A stretch of 64,000 bases of DNA from an uncultured Collinsella sp. (GTDB lineage: Bacteria; Actinomycetota; Coriobacteriia; Coriobacteriales; Coriobacteriaceae). Both the position numbers and the translations under genes were made by a program. Below, piece after piece: positions 8,283 through 16,229 of this stretch. The DNA lies in assembly GCA_934630855.1 (NCBI GenBank), contig CAKTWW010000003.1, positions 1 to 64,000 of the forward strand. The letters run 5' to 3'. Every line of letters starts with the position of its first letter. Within the stretch, counting starts at the first letter, position 1. The notes under the pieces were generated by a model. That model was not told the DNA's origin, made no database searches, and worked only from the letters and a program-made list of their open reading frames with translations.

Positions 8283-8387
8283 AAAAAAGACTCCTGCTGC
8301 GGCATGGTGCCCAGGAGGCGCCACGTAACAGCAGAAGTCATCAGCAACAAGGCGGTTTAGGGTGGCGGCAACTTGATTGACGCACCC
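8283..8387 (-). promoter_or_regulatory. Fluoride-riboswitch-like leader with overlapping terminator
   Basis: Read on the minus strand from 8387, a GGGTG/CACCC stem is followed by TAAAC, a second GC stem and the conserved-looking CTGATGACTTCTGC. An AAGT segment in the first loop can pair with ACTT after TGATG, as in crcB/fluoride aptamers. The aptamer 3' strand GACTTCTGCTG (8329-8339) is also the left arm of a terminator whose right arm is 8289-8299, followed by six U. This is the standard mutually exclusive ON switch. The 5' loop differs from the usual GATG core, so this is a variant. Confidence 0.65.
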
Positions 8388-8496
8388 AGCGGAGACATTC
8401 ATTCCGCGACGGCATCATAGCGTTGGACGAGATCTGGGTCAACTTGCCTTTTGAGACGGGTGAGAACGGTTGCGGTGCTTGGAGTGGCAACGTGAG

Positions 8497-9354
8497 CTAC
8501 GCCCACGGAACCGTCTCACGCCAGTTTTTGCAAAAGCTGACTTTTTCTAGCGGAATGTCACTGAACTTCGTGATTAACTCTTCAAGGTCGTGCCGCCATT
8601 GTGCCGATTCGCCAATGCTCTCTAGCATGTAGTAAAGAACGGCTAAGACGGCAAAGGTCTTGTCGTTAGAGCCTTGAAATCCTTTCCACGCTTTGGGAAT
8701 CATGGGCTTTACGCCCCATGTTCTGTTCCAAACTCTAGAGTGGTGACAGCAAGCATTTCTGGAGACGCGGAGTACAGAAATCCAATTCTTGAGGATGGGA
8801 ACTCTCACGCCAAACTCGTTTGCAATTGTCGCTTTCGTTTGCGGTGACATTTCAGAATAAAGCAGCTCAATTGTTCCCATTGTGATGCATTCCACCATCA
8901 TCCAGTAGGGCGGCAGCTCCTGTTCGTCACCGTATTTAGCCACGAAGTGCTTAATGTACTGCTCGTTTTTCTTTGCTGTGGAGAACTCCCGTTTGAGCCT
9001 CGCTACGGCTGCGTCAGGGTAACAGAAAGGTCCGGATTCCTCAGATGCAAGATAGGCAATCCTGCTTCTGAGGTAGATCTCAATTCTACCGACCGCATCA
9101 AACATTAACTGCCGGAGGGCTCGGTCAAATTCATACGTGCAGATGATGGTTTCGAATGTTGTGCCTTCGCGAAAGGTGGTAATCCCGGACTTGCATTTGA
9201 TTTTGTAGGGAAACCAGTAGGCCGACAGTCTGTAGTAGCCGACTTCGACCAAAGCTCGCTCGAGTTCGCTTTGATCAGAGCACTTAAGACCCTTGTTTTC
9301 TGTCAATAGTGCTATCTGATCGTTGATGGATATCCACGACTTCTGGTATTTCAT
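8497..9354 (-). CDS. Abi_2-family abortive infection protein (AbiD/AbiF-like)
   Basis: This 285-residue protein of the Abi_2 family consists of HEPN-type phage-defence proteins thought to act as RNases that stop growth of infected cells. Recognisable parts are the N-terminal ISINDQIALLTENKG, LVEVGYYRLSAYWFPYK, YEFDRALRQLMFDAVGRIEIYLRSRIAY and the C-terminal VLRVSRNACCHHSRVWNR. The last carries the HEPN R-x4-6-H arrangement. Base composition is clearly more AT-rich than the flanking genes and the gene stands alone with its own promoter, both signs of acquisition. It is not paired with another defence gene here. The start is ATG 9354. Confidence 0.85.
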   Translation of the reverse strand: MKYQKSWISINDQIALLTENKGLKCSDQSELERALVEVGYYRLSAYWFPYKIKCKSGITTFREGTTFETIICTYEFDRALRQLMFDAVGRIEIYLRSRIAYLASEESGPFCYPDAAVARLKREFSTAKKNEQYIKHFVAKYGDEQELPPYWMMVECITMGTIELLYSEMSPQTKATIANEFGVRVPILKNWISVLRVSRNACCHHSRVWNRTWGVKPMIPKAWKGFQGSNDKTFAVLAVLYYMLESIGESAQWRHDLEELITKFSDIPLEKVSFCKNWRETVPWA

Positions 9355-9425
9355 TTAAGCCTCTTGATATAAAAAGAGCTGGAGTTGCGCATCGTTGAGA
9401 GGCTTTCCAGCTTTAGCAGAACCAG

Positions 9426-9452
9426 CTTATAAGATGCAACGACTCATGTCAA
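9426..9452 (-). promoter_or_regulatory. Putative sigma70-type promoter of the abi gene
   Basis: On the minus strand TTGACA (9447-9452) is followed after 15-16 nt by TATAAG/TTATAA (9426-9432). This leaves a leader of about 70 nt before the abi start codon. Confidence 0.55.
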
Positions 9453-9536
9453 GAAAACTGCCGGATGGTCTTGAAAACTGCTGGTCAGCTGCTGGTCAGC
9501 TAGCCTTAAACCTGATATGCAGCACGGCGTCCCACG

Positions 9537-10175
9537 CTACCCAGCGCGCTTGATGGGATGACGAACCACGGTCTTGAGCTTCTCCGGTGCGCATTTGCGT
9601 GGGTCGGAGAGGTAAATCTCGTGATGCAGGTGGGCATTGGAAAAGTCGAGGGCATAGCCCTGCTCTGCCGCAAACTCATGCATGGCGTCCACGGTCGCCG
9701 GTTCGTTGTCGTAAGGTCCGGTGTGCATGCACTGTACGCATAGGCCTTCGTCAACCTTAAGCAGCTCAACCGCTGAAAAGTCCAGCTTCTTTTTGGCAGT
9801 AGCTTCCGCGACGGCCCAGTCAAAGTCTGCCTGGGTGACGAAATCGGGCAAGCGGATGCACGAGATGAAGTTGAAGTCGTCCTTGCGCACATAGTCGATG
9901 TCGCTGCTGGGGGAGTCTTGCCACCAGAAGCCCTCGAGCGGCGGCACCACAAAGTCGAAATAGCCTTCGATGCTCCTCGACCCTTTCTTTGACATTTTGA
10001 TGGTATAGGCGATGCCGTAAAGCAGCGGAAGGGCGCTTTGGTACTCGCCGCCCGCGGTGTTTGGGTCGCCCTTTCCGCGTACGGCGACATAGCTCATGGG
10101 CGGGACAGTTACGATGCTCGGCTTGCTTGCGGGCCTATAGAGCTCCTTGCATTCCTTCTTGAAGTCGTATGTCAC
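9537..10175 (-). CDS. GyrI-like small-molecule-binding domain protein
   Basis: This 212-residue stand-alone protein of the GyrI-like / SHS2 superfamily, which binds small hydrophobic ligands, resembles the C-terminal domain of BmrR/Rob-type regulators but has no DNA-binding domain. Visible features are the opening strand IVTVPPMSYVAVRGKGDPN, the FDFVVPPLEGFWW strand and the closing CMHTGPYDNEPATVDAMHEF and LHHEIYLSDPRKCAPEKLKT. The start ATG 10175 has AGAAAGGCGGCC upstream. It appears monocistronic. A role in sequestering or sensing an amphipathic compound is inference from the family. Confidence 0.82.
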   Translation of the reverse strand: MTYDFKKECKELYRPASKPSIVTVPPMSYVAVRGKGDPNTAGGEYQSALPLLYGIAYTIKMSKKGSRSIEGYFDFVVPPLEGFWWQDSPSSDIDYVRKDDFNFISCIRLPDFVTQADFDWAVAEATAKKKLDFSAVELLKVDEGLCVQCMHTGPYDNEPATVDAMHEFAAEQGYALDFSNAHLHHEIYLSDPRKCAPEKLKTVVRHPIKRAG

Positions 10176-10346
10176 GGCGGCCGCCTTTCTGCGGATGAGC
10201 TTGTTTGGATGGCAGCATCATATCATAGAAACGAACAACTGTTCGAATAACTTGGCTGACGGTCGAGATAAATCCTCTGCGTTTGACGGGCGGCTTGACT
10301 CCGTGGATGGCCCCTCTGTCGCCTCGTCGCTCTACCAACACCCGCC

Positions 10347-10396
10347 ATTTCCCCATATAAAACCTGCCAAAATAAACCTGTCCCTTTTTGGTAGGT
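10347..10396 (-). repeat. Dispersed palindromic element upstream of the ABC operon
   Basis: A copy in minus orientation, arms AAACCTGCCAAAA (10360-10372) and TTTTTGGTAGGT, with the tail (CATTTCCCCATAT on the plus strand) to its left. It separates the divergent GyrI-like gene from the ABC transporter operon, about 50 nt before the ATPase start. Confidence 0.85.
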
Positions 10397-10445
10397 GCGA
10401 AATGGGTAATACTTAAGAGTTATCCGACCAGATGGGAACCGATCG

Positions 10446-11147
10446 ATGGCCTATATCGAATTCAAAGACGTCATCAAAGCCTATGGCGAGGGCGATGCCC
10501 GTATTCACGCGCTCGATGGCGCGAGTTTTACCGTTGAGCGCGGCGAGCTTGCCATTATCCTGGGCGCTTCGGGCGCCGGTAAAACCACAGCGCTCAACAT
10601 CTTGGGCGGCATGGACACGGCGACCTCCGGCACCGTGACGGTGGACGGGCGCGACGTGAGCGCCGCCAACGAGGCGCAGCTTGTCGAGTACCGTCGCGCC
10701 GACGTGGGCTTTGTCTTTCAGTTCTACAATCTGGTTCCCAACCTGACGGCACTCGAGAACGTCGAGCTCGCGGCACAGATCTGCCCCGATTCGCTCGATG
10801 CCGAACAGACGCTTCGCCAGGTTGGCTTGGGCGAGCGCCTCGCCAACTTTCCCGCGCAACTTTCGGGCGGCGAGCAGCAGCGCGTGTCCATCGCCCGCGC
10901 GCTGGCAAAGAATCCCAAGCTGCTCCTGTGCGACGAGCCCACGGGTGCACTCGACTACAAAACCGGCAAGCAGATCTTGCAGCTGCTGCAGGACACCTGC
11001 CGCAAGCATGGCATCACGGTCATCATCATTACGCACAACTCCGCGCTTGCGCCTATGGCCGACCGCCTGATCCGCTTTAAGAGCGGCCGCGTGGAAAGCG
11101 AGACGGTCCAGCAAAACCCCGTGCCTATCGAGACGATCGAGTGGTAG
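10446..11147 (+). CDS. ABC transporter ATP-binding protein (MacB/LolD type)
   Basis: This 233-residue ATPase energises the large FtsX-type permease encoded next. It has Walker [10 protein letters not shown], the Q-loop region [18 protein letters not shown], signature [15 protein letters not shown], Walker [13 protein letters not shown] and the H-loop IIITHN. The [12 protein letters not shown] signature is characteristic of the MacB/LolD/BceA subfamily. The start is ATG 10446; no strong Shine-Dalgarno sequence is visible. It overlaps or abuts the permease gene. The substrate is unknown: lipoprotein, antimicrobial peptide or envelope tension functions are all possible for this class. Confidence 0.95.
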   Translation: MAYIEFKDVIKAYGEGDARIHALDGASFTVERGELAIILGASGAGKTTALNILGGMDTATSGTVTVDGRDVSAANEAQLVEYRRADVGFVFQFYNLVPNLTALENVELAAQICPDSLDAEQTLRQVGLGERLANFPAQLSGGEQQRVSIARALAKNPKLLLCDEPTGALDYKTGKQILQLLQDTCRKHGITVIIITHNSALAPMADRLIRFKSGRVESETVQQNPVPIETIEW

Positions 11148-11152
11148 CGCCC

Positions 11153-13918
11153 ATGGATCAGAATCGCCAGAACAGCCAACGCCGCGACGCGCAGAGCACG
11201 GAGCGCGAGCAGGATTTTACGACCTACCGCACTGCCCAAAGCTCAAACGATATGGTGCCGACGGTGTTTCGCCGTGGCATTTACCGCACGATTCGCGGCA
11301 GCCTCAAGCGCTTCCTGTCCATCGTGGTTATCACGGCGCTCGGCGTGAGCGTGATGTGCGGTCTCCAGGCGGGCTGCGAGGATCTGTGCGATTCGGTTGA
11401 CGCTTACTTTGACCAGCAAAATGTCTATGACATCAACGTGCAGTCGACCTACGGCCTGACCGATGATGACCTTGCTGCGATCCAAGAGGTCGATGGCGTC
11501 GAGACGGCCGAGGGCATCTATACCGAGACCGCCTACACCGCCGTGGGCACGGCGCGCGAGCGCGTGGTCGTGCAGAGTCTCTCTAAAGAGAATATTGACC
11601 AGCCGGTGTTGGTGCGTGGCGACTTGCCCGAGACTTCGGGCGAAGTGGCAGTGACCTCGCGCTTTCTAAAGGCTTCGGGCAAAACGCTCGGCGATACGGT
11701 GAGCTTTGCCGCCAACGATGCGAGCTCGTCGAACCAAAGCGCCAAGGATCAGTTTGCCGCGGGCGATTACACCATTACGGCTGAGGTCCTCGATCCCACC
11801 GACGTGAGCTCCGACTCGACGGTTAACGCTTTCCGCGCCGCCTCGGCAGCGGACTACAAATTCTACGTAAGCGAGGATGCCGCGACGTCGTCGTCCTATT
11901 CCGCAATCCATGTGGTCGTCGAGGGAGCCAAGGACCTCAACTCCTATTCCGATGCCTATACGACAAAGATTGACGAGGTCAAAGCCAATATCGATAAGAT
12001 TCGCGACGAGCGCGAGAAGGTGCGTGCCAAGGAACTGACGGTCGATACGCCAGCGAACTTGGATGCAGCTGAGCGCCAGGCGAATATGGTCTTTGGAATC
12101 GAGCAGGACAACATCAATCGCATGGCCGAGGGTAGCGAGGAGCGCGCGCAGGCGCAGGCCGACCTAGACCAGCGCCGCGCCGCTGCCGACCAGCAGTTCG
12201 CCGACGCCCGCGCCGAGCTCTCTGACCTGGGCGAATGCACCTGGTATATCCAGGACCGCAATAACATCGCAAGCTACTCGAGCGTCGAGAGCGATAGCTC
12301 CTCAATCGAGGCCATCGCCACGGTGTTCCCATTCATCTTCTTTATCGTCGCCGTGCTCATCAGCCTCACCACCGCCACGCGCATGGTCGAGGAAGAGCGC
12401 ACGCTCATTGGCCTGTACAAGGCGCTTGGCTATTCGCGTGGGCGCATTCTGTCCAAATACGTGGACTACTCGCTGTGGGCCTGTCTGATCGGTGGTGTGC
12501 TTGGCAATATCATTGGTTTTGTCGGTCTACCGCTGTTCCTGTTTACGGTGTTCGACGACATGTACTCGCTGCCCCAGATGCTGCTTTCATACGACATCGT
12601 GTCCTCAATCGTTTCGGTGGCGCTGTTTGCCGTGGGCGTGGTGGGCGCCACGATTATCGCTTGTCGCCACGAGATGGCCGAGACTCCGGCCTCGCTCATG
12701 CGCCCCAAGGCTCCGCGCGCCGGCTCGCGCATTTTCCTCGAGCGCATTGGCTTTATTTGGCGCCGCATGGGCTTTTTGAACAAGGTGGCCGCGCGCAATC
12801 TGTTCCGCTATAAAAAGCGTGCCTTTATGACCATCTTTGGCATCGCGGGCTGCACGGCGCTCGTAATCTGCGGTATGGGTATTCGCGACACGTCGGTGGC
12901 GCTTTCGCCCAAGCAGTACGGGCACATTACGCGCTATGACCTGCTGGCGGTCGCCAACCCCGATGACTTTACGCAGACGTGCGCGGCGCTGGACGAGCGC
13001 AGCGCGGCCAAGGACTCCAACGTGACCGTGACCTCGACGCTGCCGATTATGACCGACAACGTCACCTTTACGTATGGTGGCAAGAGCGAGACCGTGCAGC
13101 TGGTCGTGGTGCCCGATGACCGTACGAGCGACTTGGGCGACTACGTGTGCCTGGAGGACGAGTCCAAAGCGCCGCTCGCTTTGCGCGACGGAGACGTGTA
13201 TCTGAGCAAGAGCTCGCAATTGGTACTGGGGATTCAGCCGGGTGATACGGCGCAGGTTCAAGATTCGTCGCTCAACGTCGCCGATGTCGAGGTGAGCGAC
13301 ATCTCGCTCAACTACCTGGGCAACACACTCTATATGACGCAGAGCACCTACGAGCGCGCGTTTGGCCGAAGCGTCCGTCTTAATGGCATCTTTGCGTTGC
13401 TCAAGGGGTCGTCAGCCGATCAAATTGCGTTTAGCAAGCAACTTAAAAACGACGGCTGGCTCACGATTTCGAGTACTGCCGAGCATTGGGAGAACTATGA
13501 GGCCAACTTCACCATCATCAACTCGGTCGTGGTGCTCGTGACCTTTATGGCGGCGTGTCTGTCGTTTGTGGTGGTGTTTACGCTGTCCAATACGAATATC
13601 TCGGAGCGCGAGCGCGAGCTGGCGACCATCAAGGTGCTGGGTTTCCGTCGCGGCGAGGTGCATCACTACGTCAACAAGGAGACGTTGATTCTCACGGCGA
13701 TCGGTGCCGCGCTGGGCGTGCCGTTGGGTGGCCTGCTAGCCGAGAGCTTTACGTACATCCTGCAGATGCCGTCGCTGTACTTTGACGTTGAGGTCGAACC
13801 GTTGAGCTACGTGCTTGCCGTGGTGCTGGCCTTTGTGTTCACGATTATCGTCAACCTCGCCACCAACCGAACCCTCAACAGGATCGACATGGTCGGCGCC
13901 CTCAAAAGCGCCGAGTAA
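11153..13918 (+). CDS. Large FtsX-family ABC permease with extracytoplasmic coiled-coil domain
   Basis: ATG 11153 is preferred over GTG 11141, which would overlap the ATPase stop; the product is about 921 residues. The layout is an N-terminal membrane segment (about 45-70), a large extracytoplasmic region with an Arg/Glu/Ala-rich probable coiled coil (about 275-360), three membrane helices with the FtsX motif TATRMVEEERTLIGLYKALGYS, a second extracytoplasmic domain, and a final FtsX core (ERERELATIKVLGFRRGEV). This two-module, ten-helix layout is typical of actinobacterial and Firmicute MacB-like exporters or envelope-remodelling permeases. It pairs with the preceding ATPase. The stop codon overlaps a dispersed palindromic element. 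Confidence 0.92.
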   Translation: MDQNRQNSQRRDAQSTEREQDFTTYRTAQSSNDMVPTVFRRGIYRTIRGSLKRFLSIVVITALGVSVMCGLQAGCEDLCDSVDAYFDQQNVYDINVQSTYGLTDDDLAAIQEVDGVETAEGIYTETAYTAVGTARERVVVQSLSKENIDQPVLVRGDLPETSGEVAVTSRFLKASGKTLGDTVSFAANDASSSNQSAKDQFAAGDYTITAEVLDPTDVSSDSTVNAFRAASAADYKFYVSEDAATSSSYSAIHVVVEGAKDLNSYSDAYTTKIDEVKANIDKIRDEREKVRAKELTVDTPANLDAAERQANMVFGIEQDNINRMAEGSEERAQAQADLDQRRAAADQQFADARAELSDLGECTWYIQDRNNIASYSSVESDSSSIEAIATVFPFIFFIVAVLISLTTATRMVEEERTLIGLYKALGYSRGRILSKYVDYSLWACLIGGVLGNIIGFVGLPLFLFTVFDDMYSLPQMLLSYDIVSSIVSVALFAVGVVGATIIACRHEMAETPASLMRPKAPRAGSRIFLERIGFIWRRMGFLNKVAARNLFRYKKRAFMTIFGIAGCTALVICGMGIRDTSVALSPKQYGHITRYDLLAVANPDDFTQTCAALDERSAAKDSNVTVTSTLPIMTDNVTFTYGGKSETVQLVVVPDDRTSDLGDYVCLEDESKAPLALRDGDVYLSKSSQLVLGIQPGDTAQVQDSSLNVADVEVSDISLNYLGNTLYMTQSTYERAFGRSVRLNGIFALLKGSSADQIAFSKQLKNDGWLTISSTAEHWENYEANFTIINSVVVLVTFMAACLSFVVVFTLSNTNISERERELATIKVLGFRRGEVHHYVNKETLILTAIGAALGVPLGGLLAESFTYILQMPSLYFDVEVEPLSYVLAVVLAFVFTIIVNLATNRTLNRIDMVGALKSAE

Positions 13919-13970
13919 CCTGCCAAAAAGGGACAGGTTCATTTTTGGCAGGTTTTATCTGCGCAAACGC
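13917..13970 (+). repeat. Dispersed palindromic element / terminator after the ABC permease
   Basis: Arms AACCTGCCAAAAA and TTTTTGGCAGGTT, centre GGGACAGG, tail TTATCTGCGCAAACG. It begins within the permease TAA codon and lies between convergent genes. Confidence 0.85.
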
Positions 13971-14036
13971 CGAGCGGCCCTACGGGCTGCCCGGTGTTTG
14001 TTCTCGTTTGGCCGAGATGTATGTCACTCAGTGCAC

Positions 14037-14357
14037 TTACTGACCAATGCAGCGTTGTGCGTAGCTTTTAATGTCATCGGTAAAACCGTCGAGATCGCTG
14101 AGAGAAATTACGTCGTCAGCAAGCAGGCTGGCTATCTGGCGACGCATCGTGCTGCGGCGGATATCTTCCATCATTACGCCGGAGCACCGCCTGTCCCTAT
14201 TGATATGCTCCTCGAGCGCCCAAAACCTATCAGAGGCTTCGCCGTCGCCGTTCAGTATCTCGATGTACTGATCGATGAGCTTTGCCATATAGCGTTCTTG
14301 CCATTTAGGGAGCAATTCCTTAAACAGTCTCCAGTCACGTTCGGCTACATCGCCCAT
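14037..14357 (-). CDS. Small conserved hypothetical protein downstream of MerR regulator
   Basis: A 106-residue soluble, charged protein. ATG 14357 is chosen because GGAGGA sits 4-9 nt upstream; the frame is open further up but overlaps the MerR gene. The sequence (WRLFKELLPKWQERYMAKL, then SDRFWALEEHINRDRR and a C-terminal DLDGFTDDIK) matches a small, widespread Firmicute/Actinobacteria family that is often mislabelled 'multidrug transporter' but has no membrane segment. It is probably alpha-helical. It lies 40 nt behind the MerR gene in one transcription unit. Function unknown. Confidence 0.75.
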   Translation of the reverse strand: MGDVAERDWRLFKELLPKWQERYMAKLIDQYIEILNGDGEASDRFWALEEHINRDRRCSGVMMEDIRRSTMRRQIASLLADDVISLSDLDGFTDDIKSYAQRCIGQ

Positions 14358-14397
14358 GCTTCCTCCGTTCACCAAACAAGCCATTTGAATCCATGCC

Positions 14398-14775
14398 CTA
14401 CTTCGACAGCTTCTGCTCGCAGGCGTGGATGAGGTCGTCGTAGTGGGCAATCTTGTAATTGAGGCGATCGAGACCGGCCTGCATTTCGGCAATACGCTCG
14501 GTGACCTGGTCGCGCTGTTCTTCGAGAATGGCTCTACGCGCCGCCATGGTTTCGTCACCCTGTTCCAAGAGCTGCATATATTCGATGAGCGCTTCGATTG
14601 AGACGCTTGCGCCGCGCATACACTTGACGAACTTGATGCGCGCGCAGTCTTGTTCATCGTAGTCGCGAATGCCATTTTCGTTGCGGTGTACACGAGGCAG
14701 CAAGCCAATGCGCTCGTAATAGCGCAGCGTATCGGCGGAAATGCCGTACTCCTTTGAAACCTCGGCGATCCTCAT
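14398..14775 (-). CDS. MerR-family transcriptional regulator
   Basis: This 125-residue MerR regulator has an N-terminal winged helix (MRIAEVSKEYGISADTLRYYERIGLLPRVHRNENGIRDY) and the usual long dimerisation helix (residues about 75-120). The C-terminus is short and lacks the metal-binding cysteines of MerR/CueR types, so it resembles the small TipAN/NmlR-like group that senses organic or carbonyl stress. ATG 14775 lies 17 nt from a dispersed palindromic element that occupies the 5' leader region. It is likely co-transcribed with the downstream small gene. Confidence 0.92.
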   Translation of the reverse strand: MRIAEVSKEYGISADTLRYYERIGLLPRVHRNENGIRDYDEQDCARIKFVKCMRGASVSIEALIEYMQLLEQGDETMAARRAILEEQRDQVTERIAEMQAGLDRLNYKIAHYDDLIHACEQKLSK

Positions 14776-14792
14776 GCCAACTCCTTAGTACG

Positions 14793-14846
14793 GAAACCTG
14801 CCAAAAAGGGACAGGTTAATTTTGGCAGGTTTTATCTGGGTAAACG
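14793..14846 (+). repeat. Dispersed palindromic element upstream of the MerR gene
   Basis: Arms AAACCTGCCAAAA and ATTTTGGCAGGTTT, centre GGGACAGG, tail TTATCTGGGTAAACG. Unlike most copies it lies at the 5' side of a gene (MerR, minus strand) and close to the 3' end of the XRE gene. Confidence 0.85.
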
Positions 14847-14921
14847 ATGACAGCTGAACCCGCCGAAGCATCAATTTAAGTTTAAAGCCTAGAGTTGACT
14901 CCAAGTCAAAGCCCATCTTCA

Positions 14922-15836
14922 TTAGTTACGATGCTTCCATTGTTTGCGACACCAGCGCATGAGCGCCTTTACGATGGGAATCGTGATGAGGATGATCCAT
15001 GCAGGATGGGGCTGTCCCAAACAGAGCCACATGTAGAGGAACCAAGCGATGGCGGCTGCCGGGTAGATGACCTCGATCAGCTTAGACAGGCGGCGTCGGT
15101 CGATAAAGTCGCCAATGGCGTAGTAGATGGGAATCAAAAAGACGAGGAAGAGCCCCATGCCCCATGTGCCGTAGACAATGCCGAGCGCCAGAAAGGCGAG
15201 AACGACAAACGCGGGGAAGGGAAACTTGTTCCACGCACGTCCGAGCTTGGTGTGGAAGTGCTTGCCATGATGGTCGAGCTTGTCGTGCGCCTCTTTCCAG
15301 CTGGAAAACGTCTCGCCGTCGATAGTAACGGTGCCGTCGGCATTGGTGTGCACGCTATGCCCGTCGTCCTCAAGCGTATCAACGTGTACGCCGCCCGGCC
15401 CCACATGGACTTCTTCGCCCTTGCGGTCGTTGGTTACGTGGATGCCATTCCAGCCAACATGAACTTCTTCGCCTTTATCGGGATCAATAACGTGGATACC
15501 GTGCGCAAGGGAAATGTCGACGAGTGGCTTGTCGCTGCGACTGGTGTTGTCGGCAGAATCCTCATCCTCTTCGGCCTCATCCGACGCCTCGGCTCCGGCA
15601 TCGCTGTCCTCAGAGCAGTCAGCGTCATCTGCCGCCTCCCCATACAACAGCTCATCCAGCGACACGCCATACAGCGCGGCGAGTGCAATGAGGTTATCGG
15701 TATCGGGCGAGGATTCGCTGCGCTCCCATTTGCTGACAGCCTGGCGGCTCACGCCCAGTTGGGCGGCAAGCGCTTCCTGAGAAAGCCCGGCAGCCTTGCG
15801 GCGATCGACGAGGCGTTGTGCCATCGCAAGATCCAT
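14922..15836 (-). CDS. XRE-family regulator with acidic linker, internal repeats and membrane tail
   Basis: This 304-residue protein has an N-terminal Cro/C1 helix-turn-helix (AAGLSQEALAAQLGVSRQAVSKWERSESSPDT, residues about 12-45). An Asp/Glu-rich linker (about 75-100) follows, then a segment with near-repeats of the pattern GIHV-x-D-x-KGEEVHVG (about 110-165), and four hydrophobic helices at the C-terminus (about 205-295). It is probably a membrane-tethered regulator. The start is ATG 15836 with AAAGGA upstream. The 'DKGEEVHVG-W/P-G-G/N-IHV' segment could form a beta-solenoid-like or ligand-sensing region, which is inference. No operon partner is present on this strand. Confidence 0.85.
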   Translation of the reverse strand: MDLAMAQRLVDRRKAAGLSQEALAAQLGVSRQAVSKWERSESSPDTDNLIALAALYGVSLDELLYGEAADDADCSEDSDAGAEASDEAEEDEDSADNTSRSDKPLVDISLAHGIHVIDPDKGEEVHVGWNGIHVTNDRKGEEVHVGPGGVHVDTLEDDGHSVHTNADGTVTIDGETFSSWKEAHDKLDHHGKHFHTKLGRAWNKFPFPAFVVLAFLALGIVYGTWGMGLFLVFLIPIYYAIGDFIDRRRLSKLIEVIYPAAAIAWFLYMWLCLGQPHPAWIILITIPIVKALMRWCRKQWKHRN

Positions 15837-16089
15837 GGTGGTTCCTTTCGTGAGGTGACCGTAATCGAATGAGCCGAGTATGCCGAGAACAGCCGGTAGC
15901 GACCACCATTTCTAGTTAGAATCTGCCCCAACCCTACCGCAACTATAGGTGGCAAGCCTGATGACCAGCTATTTCATGACAAATGTCAGTGCTCGCAACA
16001 GCCAGGAGCCCCTATCATTCCAAATCTTTCAGACCAAGCACCCGCAGCAAGAAGACGAATAGCCTCGGCCTCCCCAGTTACCGCAGGAG

Positions 16090-16203
16090 GGCCCAGGGCT
16101 TACCTCCCAAATCTTTCCGCAGGACGGAAGAACCCCGCCGCGCGAAGCGCACAGCGGGGTCCTGACATGTCCGAGGACGATTTGGGAGGTAAGCCCTGGG
16201 GCC
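16090..16203. repeat. Long inverted repeat downstream of pfkA
   Basis: A 24-25 bp inverted repeat with one bulge (arms 16090-16113, starting GGCCCAGGGCTTACC, and 16179-16203) flanks a second, inner hairpin (ACCCCGC / GCGGGGT, about 16132-16160). The whole cruciform-capable unit spans 114 bp. It begins 27 nt after the pfkA stop on the minus strand. There is no T-run, so it may be an mRNA 3' structure or a small mobile palindrome rather than a simple terminator. Confidence 0.75.
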
Positions 16204-16229
16204 TCCGATGGAATCAGTTCCAGCCGAGG

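Noticed and set aside
14358..14708. Upstream extension of the small gene after MerR
   Set aside because: The extension lies in another frame of the MerR gene. ATG 14357 has a strong ribosome site and begins the conserved part.
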